A DNA stretch of 64,000 nucleotides from Candidatus Poseidoniaceae archaeon. Its GTDB lineage: Archaea > Thermoplasmatota > Poseidoniia > Poseidoniales > Poseidoniaceae. Numbering within the stretch: the first letter of the stretch is position 1; every line of letters begins with the position of its first letter. The notes under the pieces are model-generated. The model was given only the letters and a program-made list of their open reading frames with translations. It was not told the origin of the DNA and did not search any database. Position numbers and translations under genes: made by a program. This document shows positions 35,770-46,138 of the stretch, one piece after another. Location: the NCBI GenBank assembly GCA_949372875.1, contig CASIAW010000008.1, forward strand, positions 51,839 to 115,838, given 5' to 3'.

Positions 35770-36123
35770 ATGGCTATACTCATCATCTTGAATCATCAAC
35801 CGTACGACGGAACTGACGTCACATGGAATGCACTTCGTCTGGCTCGTCAATTGAATAACGATGGAGCCGAAGTTCGGCTGTTCTTGATGAACGATAGCGT
35901 TGACTTAGCACGTGATGGTATAGAGCCGCCAGAAGGCATTGAAGACATGGTAGCGATGACCAAGGATCTGATTGCCAACGGCGTTCCAGTCAAAGTCTGT
36001 GGAACCTGTCAGAACCGTTGTGGTGTGCTGAAGGGTCAGCCATACTACGAAGGAGCACAATTTTCAACCATGGCTGAATGTTCAGCATGGGTTCAAGACA
36101 GTGAAAAAGTCCTCACCTTCTAA
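35770..36123 (+). CDS. DsrE/DsrF-like sulfurtransferase-family protein
   Basis: 117 aa. A Rossmann-like DsrE fold: first strand MAILIILNHQPYDG, helix TWNALRLARQL, then VRLFLMNDSVDLA, and a Cys-bearing loop VKVCGTCQNRCGVLKG. DsrE proteins accept and pass on persulfide sulfur through such Cys. There are three close Cys (CGTCxxxC), so metal or sulfur binding is plausible. ATG at 35770 is divergent from the RND gene. No dsr or tus genes lie nearby. Confidence 0.85.
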   Translation: MAILIILNHQPYDGTDVTWNALRLARQLNNDGAEVRLFLMNDSVDLARDGIEPPEGIEDMVAMTKDLIANGVPVKVCGTCQNRCGVLKGQPYYEGAQFSTMAECSAWVQDSEKVLTF

Positions 36124-36162
36124 TCCAAAAGATTTCGACCTACAACAGTCAACTGAAAGCCC

Positions 36163-36173
36163 AAGCAAAGGGT
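36163..36173 (+). repeat. Left copy of 11-bp direct repeat flanking accessory patch
   Basis: AAGCAAAGGGT occurs here and again, exactly, at 37868-37878 on the other side of the nuclease/RDD genes. An inverted nine-base part (ACCCTTTGC) is at 36905-36913 between the two genes. It may be a target-site or attachment repeat. Confidence 0.4.
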
Positions 36174-36227
36174 AGCGATGAAACTGACCCACGCAAAGCC
36201 CATCAAACTACCATGTTGGTTGCAAGG

Positions 36228-36262
36228 GGTTTCGGATAGACCCTTCCAACTTATCCGAAACC
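36228..36262. repeat. Perfect 11-bp inverted repeat before the nuclease gene
   Basis: GGTTTCGGATA (36228-36238) and TATCCGAAACC (36252-36262) are perfect complements with a 13-base spacer, ending 29 bases before the nuclease ATG. It could be an operator, a leader hairpin or a terminator of the rightward DsrE gene; its position next to the accessory genes also fits an element end. Confidence 0.55.
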
Positions 36263-36291
36263 ATTAGTTGAAGGATTGTATCCGCAGTAAT

Positions 36292-36867
36292 ATGACCGGA
36301 GAAGCAACTGAGGAGTTAGTTGCTTCATTATTGAGACAACAAGGGTATGTTGTTGCTACCGATGTAAAAATTTCCAGCCAAGGTCAACGGACTTATGGTG
36401 GGCAAAAGAAAGACATTCCAGTTGATATCGTAGCGATTAAGCCTGATACGAAAGAAATCATTATTGGAGAAGTCAAATCATGGTGGGGGTCAACGGGATT
36501 AACTCCAAAACATATCGTTGGTCATTGGCCAGAGAATCCCAGCAAATTTGTTAACAGTTTCAAAATACTCAACAATAAAGACGGATTACGTAGTAAATTT
36601 GAGAAATTAGTGACGGACCAATATGGAGATTACGAATTCAAGTTCATTTTGTATGCTGGACGAGCGACCAGAGAAGAAGAAATCCGAGAGAATCTTTCAA
36701 AAATAAAGCTATTCGGGAAACCAGTTGAATTGGTAATGATTAGAGAATTATTACAAGATTTTATTGATTCGATGAAGGATACTAGCACTAATGTTTCAAC
36801 CTACAATAATGAGATTGCGATTGCTACTTTACAGGCTCTCAATGAATATAATATGTTCAAAGATTGA
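36292..36867 (+). CDS. PD-(D/E)XK nuclease-like protein
   Basis: 191 aa. The first half looks like a restriction-endonuclease-type fold: helix TEELVASLLRQQGYVV with an acidic residue, strand VDIVAI with Asp45, and IIIGEVKSWWG giving Glu60-Val-Lys62. This is the D...ExK active-site pattern of Mrr-like and NERD-like nucleases. The C-terminal part (VELVMIRELLQDFIDSMKD) is helical and unspecific. ATG at 36292 is chosen over a TTG at 36268. Codon use is more AT-rich than in neighbours, suggesting acquisition. It may be a defence or DNA-processing nuclease; no methylase is adjacent. Confidence 0.7.
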   Translation: MTGEATEELVASLLRQQGYVVATDVKISSQGQRTYGGQKKDIPVDIVAIKPDTKEIIIGEVKSWWGSTGLTPKHIVGHWPENPSKFVNSFKILNNKDGLRSKFEKLVTDQYGDYEFKFILYAGRATREEEIRENLSKIKLFGKPVELVMIRELLQDFIDSMKDTSTNVSTYNNEIAIATLQALNEYNMFKD

Positions 36868-36878
36868 ATGGGGCCCCC

Positions 36879-36900
36879 TTCCGACCGTATATGGTTGGAA
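36879..36900. terminator. Hairpin between convergent accessory genes
   Basis: TTCCGACC (36879-36886), loop GTATAT, and GGTTGGAA (36893-36900) form an eight-pair stem with one G-T pair, 12 bases after the nuclease stop and 64 bases from the RDD gene stop. Its place between converging genes suggests a bidirectional terminator. A GGGGCCCC palindrome lies just left of it (36870-36877). Confidence 0.4.
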
Positions 36901-36963
36901 CGGTACCCTTTGCTCACCCATCTAATCAGTGGGGTCCCCTTGGCATCGGTTCCATTTGAAAAA

Positions 36964-37779
36964 TCATTGAGCCCAGTTGTCCATGCCTTTCTTCACAACT
37001 AAGGTTCGAGCGATGAGATCTTGGTTTGTTTGCTTGTGATCTGTCCAAAGTTGTGCTAAATATCCGAATCCAAACGTAATTATTATCAGAAAAATCAAAG
37101 CATGTCGTTTGAGTGCTTTCTTCTTTGAGATTCTGTTTCCGTCATAGTCTGTAACAACCAACCCGAAGAGGCGTTTTCCTGGTGTTGCTTGCCATGATGA
37201 GGCATTGAAGAGAACAGGGTAAACCAAACCAACAATTAGGAACAATACACCGGAAGAAATCCCAACGAGACTCAAGAGTATACCTGGGACACTAATCAGC
37301 AACAAATCGATCAAAAGAGCACAGGTTCGTGGTATAAATCCTGCAAAACGCCCTCTCTCTTCTCGAGAACCTCCAACTCCCTTGTACACCATTTTATTTG
37401 GATATCCGAATTCATTAACGCCAAATTGCGTCCTTTTCTTTTCTTCATTTGATTGAGTGTTGATTTCCTCCCAATCGATTTCAATATTCCCTTCTGTATA
37501 ATCGACGATACAATGTTGAACGAAACCTGAAAAATTAGGCATCTCTTTGGTGACTTCATTGAGTTTTTCGTCAATAGAAATTGTTTTCTTTTTTTTGCTT
37601 TCACCATCATCATTGCCGTTCTTTGATTGAGTGTTGATTTGCTTCCAATCAATTTCGATATTTCCTTCTGTATAAGTCACGATACAATGTTGAACGAAAC
37701 CAGAAAAGTTCGGCATTTCTTTGGCTATACCATTCAGTCTTGCATCAATAGAAATCGTCTTGTTCACTTTATTGCTCAT
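36964..37779 (-). CDS. RDD-family membrane protein with duplicated N-terminal RHH-like module
   Basis: 271 aa. Residues ~7-52 and ~65-110 are near-identical copies: KTISID..LN...KEMPNFSG then FVQHCIV.YTEGNIEIDW and INTQS. The strand-helix-helix order (ISIDEKLNEV, NFSGFVQHCI) resembles a ribbon-helix-helix DNA-binding fold as in CopG or MetJ. Residues ~140-271 are an RDD domain: RFAGFIPRTCALLIDLLLI with the Arg and Asp, then FNASSWQATPGKRLFGL, and three membrane helices. Joining such a module to an RDD channel-like domain is unusual. RDD proteins are small membrane proteins of mostly unknown role, some involved in ion exchange. Confidence 0.8.
   Translation of the reverse strand: MSNKVNKTISIDARLNGIAKEMPNFSGFVQHCIVTYTEGNIEIDWKQINTQSKNGNDDGESKKKKTISIDEKLNEVTKEMPNFSGFVQHCIVDYTEGNIEIDWEEINTQSNEEKKRTQFGVNEFGYPNKMVYKGVGGSREERGRFAGFIPRTCALLIDLLLISVPGILLSLVGISSGVLFLIVGLVYPVLFNASSWQATPGKRLFGLVVTDYDGNRISKKKALKRHALIFLIIITFGFGYLAQLWTDHKQTNQDLIARTLVVKKGMDNWAQ
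37451..37586. repeat. Intragenic direct repeat, copy 1
   Basis: DNA copy encoding the second RHH-like module of the RDD protein. It is repeated at 37625-37760, an offset of 174 bases (58 codons), with roughly 85 percent identity by eye, so the duplication is recent or under strong constraint. Confidence 0.85.
37625..37760. repeat. Intragenic direct repeat, copy 2
   Basis: DNA copy encoding the first RHH-like module of the RDD protein; partner of 37451-37586. Differences are spread over the unit, many at third codon positions. Confidence 0.85.
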
Positions 37780-37867
37780 GATTGCCCCATTAGCGAGTGA
37801 TAATTAAGCGTGGTTGCGTATGTATGGAGGTATGTATTGTAATTCTATCATATTATCGAGTTTGGGT

Positions 37868-37878
37868 AAGCAAAGGGT
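37868..37878 (+). repeat. Right copy of 11-bp direct repeat flanking accessory patch
   Basis: Exact AAGCAAAGGGT copy, 1705 bases from the left copy at 36163. Together they bracket the nuclease and RDD genes. Confidence 0.4.
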
Positions 37879-37889
37879 GTATCCTAAAC

Positions 37890-37930
37890 CCCACTGCATT
37901 TCTTATGCAATACGATGGGCTTTCAGTGGG
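37890..37930 (-). terminator. Nested hairpin downstream of the aminotransferase gene
   Basis: CCCACTG (37890-37896) pairs with CAGTGGG (37924-37930), and TGCAT (37895-37899) with ATGCA (37905-37909). It lies 24 bases beyond the leftward aminotransferase stop, so a 3'-end or terminator role is likely. The two pairings are partly alternative. Confidence 0.4.
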
Positions 37931-37953
37931 TCAATGCTAACGCTACCCATTGA

Positions 37954-39151
37954 TTAGATATTGAGTTCTGTTGCAAGCGCATCTGCGAGATAGTGGTATT
38001 CATCGATGTGATTGTAGAGTTGAGCAGAGATTCGAATGTAGCGCCCCTTTGGCGACTCCCATGACCATACAGGGACTTGAATCCCATACTTGTCTTGCAA
38101 GACCTTGTGAAGCGGGTCTGGCTCATGCAAGGGAATCCCAGCGTCTCCTCCTTCAGGCAACTCTAATGTTGCGATACAAGCAATCATTTCTTCAGGACAC
38201 GGCTCATCCAAGCCAAGTCGTTCACAGAGTATTCGACGCCCTTCTATGGCAAGGTCATGGTTGTGTTTCATGATGGCAGGCCACCCACCATCAACCATTT
38301 TTTCCATGTATTCGATGGTAGCAGGAATTGAGCATGCCGCGGAAATATCACGAGTACCCGTCCAATCAAATTCATGGCGGAATCGAGTCGTATCACCGAG
38401 TGGGAACGTCATTCCATGGCTGATGGTTAATGGATGAATGAGGTGTTGCAAATCTTTGCGAACGTGAAGGAAAGCCGATCCTTTTGGTGCACACATCCAT
38501 TTATGGCAATTACTTGTTGTGTATGAGGCTCCCAATTTGTCAAGCGATAAAGGAACCATGCCAATGCCGTGTGCAGCGTCGAGTAATACTGCAACCCCCC
38601 TCGCCTCTAGTTCCTTGGTCAACCGTTCAAACGGCATCAGAAGTCCAGTCGGGCTGGTCACAGTGTCTATCATGGCGAGCACTGTTCGTTCAGTGACGCC
38701 AGCCATGATGATGTCAAACGCAGTATGTGGCCCTTCAATCGGAAAAGGAATGTTCACCGTGACGACTTTTACTCCCCATCGCCGGGCAACAAAATCAATG
38801 GCATTGCGACATGCCTGATAGGCATGGTCTGGGACTAAAATTTCGTCTCCAGTATTGAATTCTAGAGAGCGTAAAACGGTGTTCACGCCAGTTGTTGCAT
38901 TTTCGACAAGAGCCAAATCCTCGGCACCGCATTGCAAGCATTTTGGCCAGTGACTCTCGAGTGGTCTTCATGAAGTCCATCGCTAAATCTTCGTAAAACC
39001 GAACAGGTTCATCTTCGAGTAAATCTTGCCACCTTCGTTGTTCTTCCCTGATTTCATTTGGCGTAGCTCCGAATGAACCGTGGTTGAGGAATACACAATC
39101 AGAATCAAGACTCCAATGTTTGGCTCGAGGGCTTCGCTGTGGGCGGCTCAT
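37954..39151 (-). pseudogene. Class V aminotransferase (isopenicillin-N epimerase-like), frameshifted
   Basis: Two reading frames make one PLP enzyme of ~398 aa. The N-terminal part starts at ATG 39151 with FLNHGSFGATPNEIREEQRRW and EDEPVRFYED; the rest runs from 38937 to 37954 with LVENATTGVNTVLRSL, LLDAAHGIGMVPL and the PLP-Lys motif SNCHKWMCAPKG. Deleting one base (C on the minus strand, 38938) turns ATGCTTGCAATG into M-L-Q-C-G-A-E-D-L and restores a continuous protein. All catalytic motifs are intact, so this is either a sequence error or a very recent mutation. Family members act as racemases, desulfurases or lyases; the substrate is unknown. It is divergent from katG. Confidence 0.85.
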
Positions 39152-39243
39152 ATCAGATGCTCAACGAATGAAGCACATCAATTCTGCCAATGGAAGGTTC
39201 TCATGAGTCACGATAAGTGGCGAAGAAACCATTTCGACTACAC

Positions 39244-39251
39244 CTTATATG
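39244..39251 (+). promoter_or_regulatory. TATA-like promoter of katG
   Basis: CTTATATG lies about 35 bases before the katG ATG (39284), in the 132-bp region shared with the divergent aminotransferase gene. With the usual ~25-base distance, transcription would start near 39273 and leave a very short leader. Confidence 0.4.
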
Positions 39252-39274
39252 CCTTGGATGTTTGCGAAACTTGA

Positions 39275-41437
<2,163 letters not shown>

Positions 41438-41477
41438 ACTGCGAAACGGATATACGCCGGCGCTTCGTGGGCACTCC

Positions 41478-41945
41478 ATGGTCAATATTGGAGACACTGC
41501 CCCAGCCTTTACCCTGAAGAACACAGAAAAGAGTGACGTTAGCCTTGCTGACTACAGCGGTCAAACCGTTATCCTCGCTTTTTATCCAGGTGCTTTCACA
41601 GGCGTTTGCGATAAAGAAATGTGTGCATTCCAAGACAACCTAGGAAAACTCAATGGTGCAAACGCAACTGTCCTTGGAATCAGTGTTGATTCACCTTGGG
41701 CCAACGCTGAGTTTGCTCGAAAATACAACCTTGAGTTTACTTTACTCTCTGATCTCGACCGAGATGTTGTCAAAGCATACGATGCTTCATTCGTCGGCCT
41801 TGGTGGTATTGAAGGCTACATGAGCGCAAACAGAGTTGTCATCGTTATCGATGGAAACGGTGTTGTCCAACATCGCTGGGTTGCCGAAAACCCAGGTGTC
41901 GAGCCTAATTACGACGCAGTCGTAGCCTTTGCATCGTCGCTTTGA
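41478..41945 (+). CDS. Peroxiredoxin (AhpE/BCP-like)
   Basis: 155 aa thioredoxin-fold peroxidase. The peroxidatic Cys is Cys44 in FYPGAFTGVCDKEMC, with a possible resolving Cys49 five residues on, as in atypical 2-Cys BCP proteins. Thr41 of the P-x3-T-x2-C motif is present. The frame is open from 41430 but ATG at 41478 (MVNIGDTAPAF) gives the standard N-terminus. Downstream of katG by 40 bp on the same strand; the two form an oxidative-stress pair. Confidence 0.92.
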   Translation: MVNIGDTAPAFTLKNTEKSDVSLADYSGQTVILAFYPGAFTGVCDKEMCAFQDNLGKLNGANATVLGISVDSPWANAEFARKYNLEFTLLSDLDRDVVKAYDASFVGLGGIEGYMSANRVVIVIDGNGVVQHRWVAENPGVEPNYDAVVAFASSL

Positions 41946-41976
41946 ATATTCGTTCTGACACATGATTAAATGAATC

Positions 41977-42053
41977 GACTGCGGATTGCCGCGGTCAAGT
42001 ATATATCGGTGCTCCGATTGCACGATACATCAGTGAATGACTCGCATGTGCGA
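41977..42053 (+). promoter_or_regulatory. Promoter region of the ABC exporter operon with two palindromes
   Basis: A near-perfect repeat GACTGCGG-ATTG-CCGCGGTC (41977-41996, one mismatch) abuts a TATA box TATATAT (42000-42006). A second interrupted palindrome, TCGCA-TG-TGCGA, is at 42042-42053 in the presumed leader. AGAAGGTGA (42075-42083) is the ribosome-binding site for the ATG at 42088. The first palindrome overlaps the expected BRE and could be an operator. Confidence 0.5.
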
Positions 42054-42087
42054 CACAATTACTGGTTAAACTTCAGAAGGTGAACAA

Positions 42088-42783
42088 ATGACATTGCTCA
42101 GTATGACCGGATTAAAACGCCACTATGAGACGCCTGCAGGTGTCGTTAAAGCACTTGATGGAATTGACTTAGAGATTCATGAAGGTGAGCGAGTCATTCT
42201 CCTAGGCCCTTCGGGTTCAGGAAAAACCACTCTTCTCAATTGCTTGTCAGCACTTGACAGTCCAACAGATGGAAGTTACATATTCCAAGACGCTGAAGTC
42301 CCCCGAAGCCATTCTGAAAAAATGACCTCATTCCGACGAGAAAACATTGGATATGTCTTCCAATTCTTTAATCTCCTTCAGGATCTTTCCGTTCTTGAAA
42401 ACATCCTTCTCATTCAAGAATTGGCTGGTAAGAAAGATGCTGACCGAGCCAAAGAATTACTCAAACTCGTAGGATTAGAAGCTGAAGTGAACCGATTCCC
42501 TGGTGAAATCAGTGGTGGCCAGCAACAGCGCGTTGCAATCGCTCGAAGTATTGCTAAGCGCCCAACTCTTCTTCTCGGAGATGAATTGACCGGAAATCTC
42601 GACACTGAAACCTCAAACAAAGTCATGGAGGCTTTGGTTCACGCTTGCAAACAAGAAAACATCACCGCAGTGTTTGTCACTCACGATGAAGGGTTAGTCA
42701 AGTATGCAACCCGAGTTATTCGAATTGACAGTGGTAAAATCATCTCGGATGAAAAGATTGACAATTCAGACGAAGAAGCGTGA
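42088..42783 (+). CDS. ABC transporter ATP-binding protein (MacB/LolD type)
   Basis: 231 aa. Walker A GPSGSGKTT (~39-47), Q-loop in GYVFQFFNLLQDL, signature SGGQQQRVAIARS (~141-153), Walker B LLLGDELTGNLD (~160-171; Asp where many have ADEPTGNLD) and H-loop VTHDE. It supplies energy to the FtsX-fold permease encoded next; the two frames overlap and the permease ATG lies 15 bp after this stop. The family exports lipoproteins, peptides or toxins, or acts in signalling at the envelope. Confidence 0.93.
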   Translation: MTLLSMTGLKRHYETPAGVVKALDGIDLEIHEGERVILLGPSGSGKTTLLNCLSALDSPTDGSYIFQDAEVPRSHSEKMTSFRRENIGYVFQFFNLLQDLSVLENILLIQELAGKKDADRAKELLKLVGLEAEVNRFPGEISGGQQQRVAIARSIAKRPTLLLGDELTGNLDTETSNKVMEALVHACKQENITAVFVTHDEGLVKYATRVIRIDSGKIISDEKIDNSDEEA

Positions 42784-42797
42784 TTGGAGGTCTTAGG

Positions 42798-45248
42798 ATG
42801 TCAAATCTACTGAATAAGCGCTTGGCACGAAGCCTTTGGCGTACAAAGCTTCGGCTTGTTGCCGTTGTTTTGATGGTGTTTGTTGGCGTCTTCGCTGGTA
42901 TTACTTTTGGCGGGTATGCGCACAATCTTGGAGGCATGTATGATGCCATGCAAGCCGATGAAGACGGCGGTTCTAATTTAGCAGACCTTTGGATTGACAA
43001 TCGTAGTGCAACTTGGAGCCCTGACCAAGTCAGTGCTTTCTGTGATTCATTTGCATCAGAAATGTCCTCCGGCTCTACTGCATCTTTTTCTCTTGTATCA
43101 TGTGAAGGGCGCACCGTTACTCAAGGTGCGATGTTCCACTCCAATGAGACAGGAGAGCACATCATCAATTCCTTTTGGCATGGTATTCCAGCAGATGCGA
43201 ATGCTGACCGTGTGTGGATGCCTGAAGGGCATTCAACAGGTCGAACTGCGGTTGCTGCTGATGAAATTGTTATCGATGCTCACGTTACTGAAGCTCTTGG
43301 ACTCGGGATTGGAGATACGGTGAACATCGGTGCTGGAAATGAGAGTGCATCCTTCACTGTCGTTGGAACTGGATATCACCCACTCCATGTCATTATGGCG
43401 CCTGAAGGAACGTTGTTTCCTCCAGAATCCGGAGAATATGTTGTTGGTTACCTTTCAGATACTGGAATGGCTCGACTCACAGGTAATGTAGTCGGAACAA
43501 GTAACACGATTGTTTTGGATGTTGAAGGAACACCATCCTATGATTTACCAGATACATCAGAGTATGAAGGTGAAGAAATTGATGTGGTGAAAGGAATTGT
43601 TGATACTTCACTCACTGCCAACGAATTGGATGCACGCGTTCGAGACCGAGGACAGAATGAGCCGGTTGAAGTCATGCGACAAGATTTGGAAGGGACCAAG
43701 CGAACGACCGTCCCGTTCACCGTCATGATTGCTTCAATTGCATCCATTACCATCGTTTTGAGTTTGCAACGTTTGGTGCAAAGTCAATCCAAGGAAATAG
43801 CGGTCTTACGAACGCTCGGAGTCGAGCGCTCATCGCTCATGACCGGCTACCTCATTGCCCCAATTGCCATTGGAGGAATCGGTTGTACACTTGGCGCTTT
43901 AGCAGGGCCATGGGGAATGAATGGAATGCTTGACTTCTATCAAGATCTTATCGGAATGCCAATTATTGAGCGTACAATTCCGTCATCAATCTATCTTACC
44001 GTCATTGGCTCAACCATGTTTGTTGTATTCCTTTCTGGAGCATTCCCAGCATGGAAAGCGAGCCGTCTTGACCCACTTGAAGTATTGAGTGGGCAAAATG
44101 AAATGCGAGTTGGTTCAAACCTCCTTCGAAATCTCACATCTTGGATGCCTACGACACTGGGATTGTCAATACGTTCAAGTGTTCGAAAACCTATCCGGCT
44201 TACCATGACCTTTGTTGCAGTCGGCATTTCACTGATGCTGTTTGGTTCGATTCAAATGATGTCTGTAGGTTTGCAAGAGACAATGGTTGGTGGTCTTGAA
44301 GACGACCAATCTTGGGATGCACAAGTCTACATTATGGCGGATGGAGAACAACCCGTTATCGATTGGGCAGAGAATAATTCTGCCAATTATGAAATGCTCA
44401 TCGAAATGCCACTTGGTTCAGTTGCCGATGCTGATGATATCGAGCGAACATTTACTCTTGTAGGTCTTGATTCGTTTGAAAGTGGCATGCGTGCTGTTTC
44501 TGTTTTGGATGGCAATGTACCTTCGGAGAATACGGCTGTCACTCAGGTCATGATGGAAGAAGGCAGTATGCGATTCCTCGGATGGAATGTTGGAGACAAG
44601 CAATCTATTCATATCAACGGCGCACCACATGAAGTTGAAATCGTTGGAACTGCAGCTGCTGAACTTGCCCGTACGATGTATTTCGTTCGAGGTGATTTGA
44701 GTGAAATTGTTGGCGTTAATGCGACTTCGATGTATCTCGAATTACCAGAAGGTGTCGAAGTTGATTCAGCTTTGGGTGAAGTATCCACAGGTGTTGTTGA
44801 ACGGCAAACGTTGCTCGATGGCATCAACAGTCTTCTGGACCAGCAAACTCAGATTTTCCAGACCATGATGTATCTCGGACTTCTGTTCACCATTGTTGTG
44901 ATGTTCAACACCATGATCATGAATGTAGCAGAACGTGATTTCGAATTGGCTACCTTACGAGTATTAGGCGCATCAACCCGTAGCCTCGGCTTGATGCTTC
45001 TCTTCGAGAGTCTGCTGATTGGTATTATCGGTGGTATAGTCGGCGTTCTGTTTGCATATGGAGGAGCGGTTGGATTAGCAGCATCGTTCTCTTCCTGGCA
45101 GTTCTTTGTGCCCGTTACCATTGTTCCAAGCGTGGCATGGCAACTGATGAGTGGCGTGATACTCATTGCAGTTGCAATGACGCCATTTGGAGTTTGGCGA
45201 CTTCGCCGTATGGATTTGATTGAGAAAATCAAAGATTTATCGAATTGA
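42798..45248 (+). CDS. ABC transporter permease with FtsX/MacB domains
   Basis: 816 aa. N-terminal membrane helix (LVAVVLMVFVGVFAGITFGGY), a large extracellular MacB-type periplasmic-core-like domain (~60-270), three helices of a first FtsX domain (starting IASIASITIVLSLQRLVQSQSKEIAVLRTLG), a second extracellular domain, and a second FtsX domain (MYLGLLFTIVVMFNTMIMNV...LATLRVLGAS). This double architecture is that of long permeases in the LolCE/YtrF group. GGAGG at 42786-42790 sets ATG at 42798, not the GTG at 42780. Partner of the ATPase gene upstream. Confidence 0.9.
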   Translation: MSNLLNKRLARSLWRTKLRLVAVVLMVFVGVFAGITFGGYAHNLGGMYDAMQADEDGGSNLADLWIDNRSATWSPDQVSAFCDSFASEMSSGSTASFSLVSCEGRTVTQGAMFHSNETGEHIINSFWHGIPADANADRVWMPEGHSTGRTAVAADEIVIDAHVTEALGLGIGDTVNIGAGNESASFTVVGTGYHPLHVIMAPEGTLFPPESGEYVVGYLSDTGMARLTGNVVGTSNTIVLDVEGTPSYDLPDTSEYEGEEIDVVKGIVDTSLTANELDARVRDRGQNEPVEVMRQDLEGTKRTTVPFTVMIASIASITIVLSLQRLVQSQSKEIAVLRTLGVERSSLMTGYLIAPIAIGGIGCTLGALAGPWGMNGMLDFYQDLIGMPIIERTIPSSIYLTVIGSTMFVVFLSGAFPAWKASRLDPLEVLSGQNEMRVGSNLLRNLTSWMPTTLGLSIRSSVRKPIRLTMTFVAVGISLMLFGSIQMMSVGLQETMVGGLEDDQSWDAQVYIMADGEQPVIDWAENNSANYEMLIEMPLGSVADADDIERTFTLVGLDSFESGMRAVSVLDGNVPSENTAVTQVMMEEGSMRFLGWNVGDKQSIHINGAPHEVEIVGTAAAELARTMYFVRGDLSEIVGVNATSMYLELPEGVEVDSALGEVSTGVVERQTLLDGINSLLDQQTQIFQTMMYLGLLFTIVVMFNTMIMNVAERDFELATLRVLGASTRSLGLMLLFESLLIGIIGGIVGVLFAYGGAVGLAASFSSWQFFVPVTIVPSVAWQLMSGVILIAVAMTPFGVWRLRRMDLIEKIKDLSN

Positions 45249-45356
45249 ATATGAAACCTCCAGTTGTTTCAGAAATCATTCCATTCAAACCCAGCACGTT
45301 CGTTCAAAGAGGAACTGCTAAGAGTAACTGGAATACACCTTTGGTTGAGGGTGACC

Positions 45357-46118
45357 ATGAAACTTCGACTCCATCAATTCCTCTCAAAGTGCGGTGAGTT
45401 CTCCTCGAAAGGTGATGTCAAACAAGCCATCTGGGATGGCGATATTACCGTCAATGACTCGATTGTCAAAAACATCGCCTATGAGTTCAACCCTGCAAAG
45501 CGCTCGGTAAAATACCGAGGCAAGGAATTACATCTTCCTGAAACTGATGTTTATTTTCTTCTCAATAAACCAGCTGGGTGCATTTGTTCTCGTCTTAATT
45601 CACAAGAACTTGAACTCAATAAAACCTCGGTGTACGAACTCTTTCGAGATGCAGTTGAACCTTCGGTCTACGAATCTCTGGTAACGGTTGGTAGGCTTGA
45701 TGAAGACACCACAGGTTTTCTTTTGGTCACGACTGATGGGAAATTAGTTCATTCAATTACCGATCCTCATAAGAAAATTAAGAAAACATATCGTGTGAAG
45801 ACACAGGATAAGATTTCTGAAGAACAACTTGAATCGATTCGAAATGGCGTGGCGGTCTCCGTCACCGAATATGGTTCATTGGAAGAGTTCCAAACTCGTC
45901 CTGCTACCATTGAACTAGAAAACCCAACCAGCGCTTTTTTAACTATTGATGAAGGCAAGAAAAGGCAAATTCGTAGAATGTTCACAACACTTGGAAACCA
46001 TGTTACGAATCTCCATCGGCTCTCAACCGAGCGAATGGTGCTCAAAGAATATAATCTCGAACTTGGAGCATTTTGCAAAGTTACACGTGAAGAAATACAT
46101 CAGGCCTTGTTCTCTTGA
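45357..46118 (+). CDS. RsuA/RluB-type pseudouridine synthase
   Basis: 253 aa. An N-terminal S4 RNA-binding domain (RLHQFLSKCGEFSSKGDVKQ, ~3-50) precedes the catalytic domain with VTVGRLDEDTTGFLLVTTDG (Asp ~119 in the GRLD motif) and the C-terminal EGKKRQIRRMFTTLGNHV. It isomerises uridine in rRNA; the target site cannot be told. The group is bacterial and uncommon in archaea. The frame is open from 45264, but MKLRLHQFL at 45357 fits the family. Confidence 0.9.
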   Translation: MKLRLHQFLSKCGEFSSKGDVKQAIWDGDITVNDSIVKNIAYEFNPAKRSVKYRGKELHLPETDVYFLLNKPAGCICSRLNSQELELNKTSVYELFRDAVEPSVYESLVTVGRLDEDTTGFLLVTTDGKLVHSITDPHKKIKKTYRVKTQDKISEEQLESIRNGVAVSVTEYGSLEEFQTRPATIELENPTSAFLTIDEGKKRQIRRMFTTLGNHVTNLHRLSTERMVLKEYNLELGAFCKVTREEIHQALFS

Positions 46119-46138
46119 CTCGTCAAACACCGACGGCT

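Noticed and set aside
36268..36867. Nuclease and orphan methyltransferase as one restriction-modification system
   Set aside because: They are 17 kb apart, differ in composition and context, and nothing links them.
36870..36936. GGGGCCCC palindrome and two similar GC-rich blocks between the nuclease and RDD genes
   Set aside because: Considered as IS ends or att sites, but the blocks are short, imperfect and between converging genes; a terminator is simpler.
45264..45356. Upstream extension of the RsuA-type synthase
   Set aside because: No similarity to the S4 domain start and no ribosome-binding site; MKLRLHQFL at 45357 fits.
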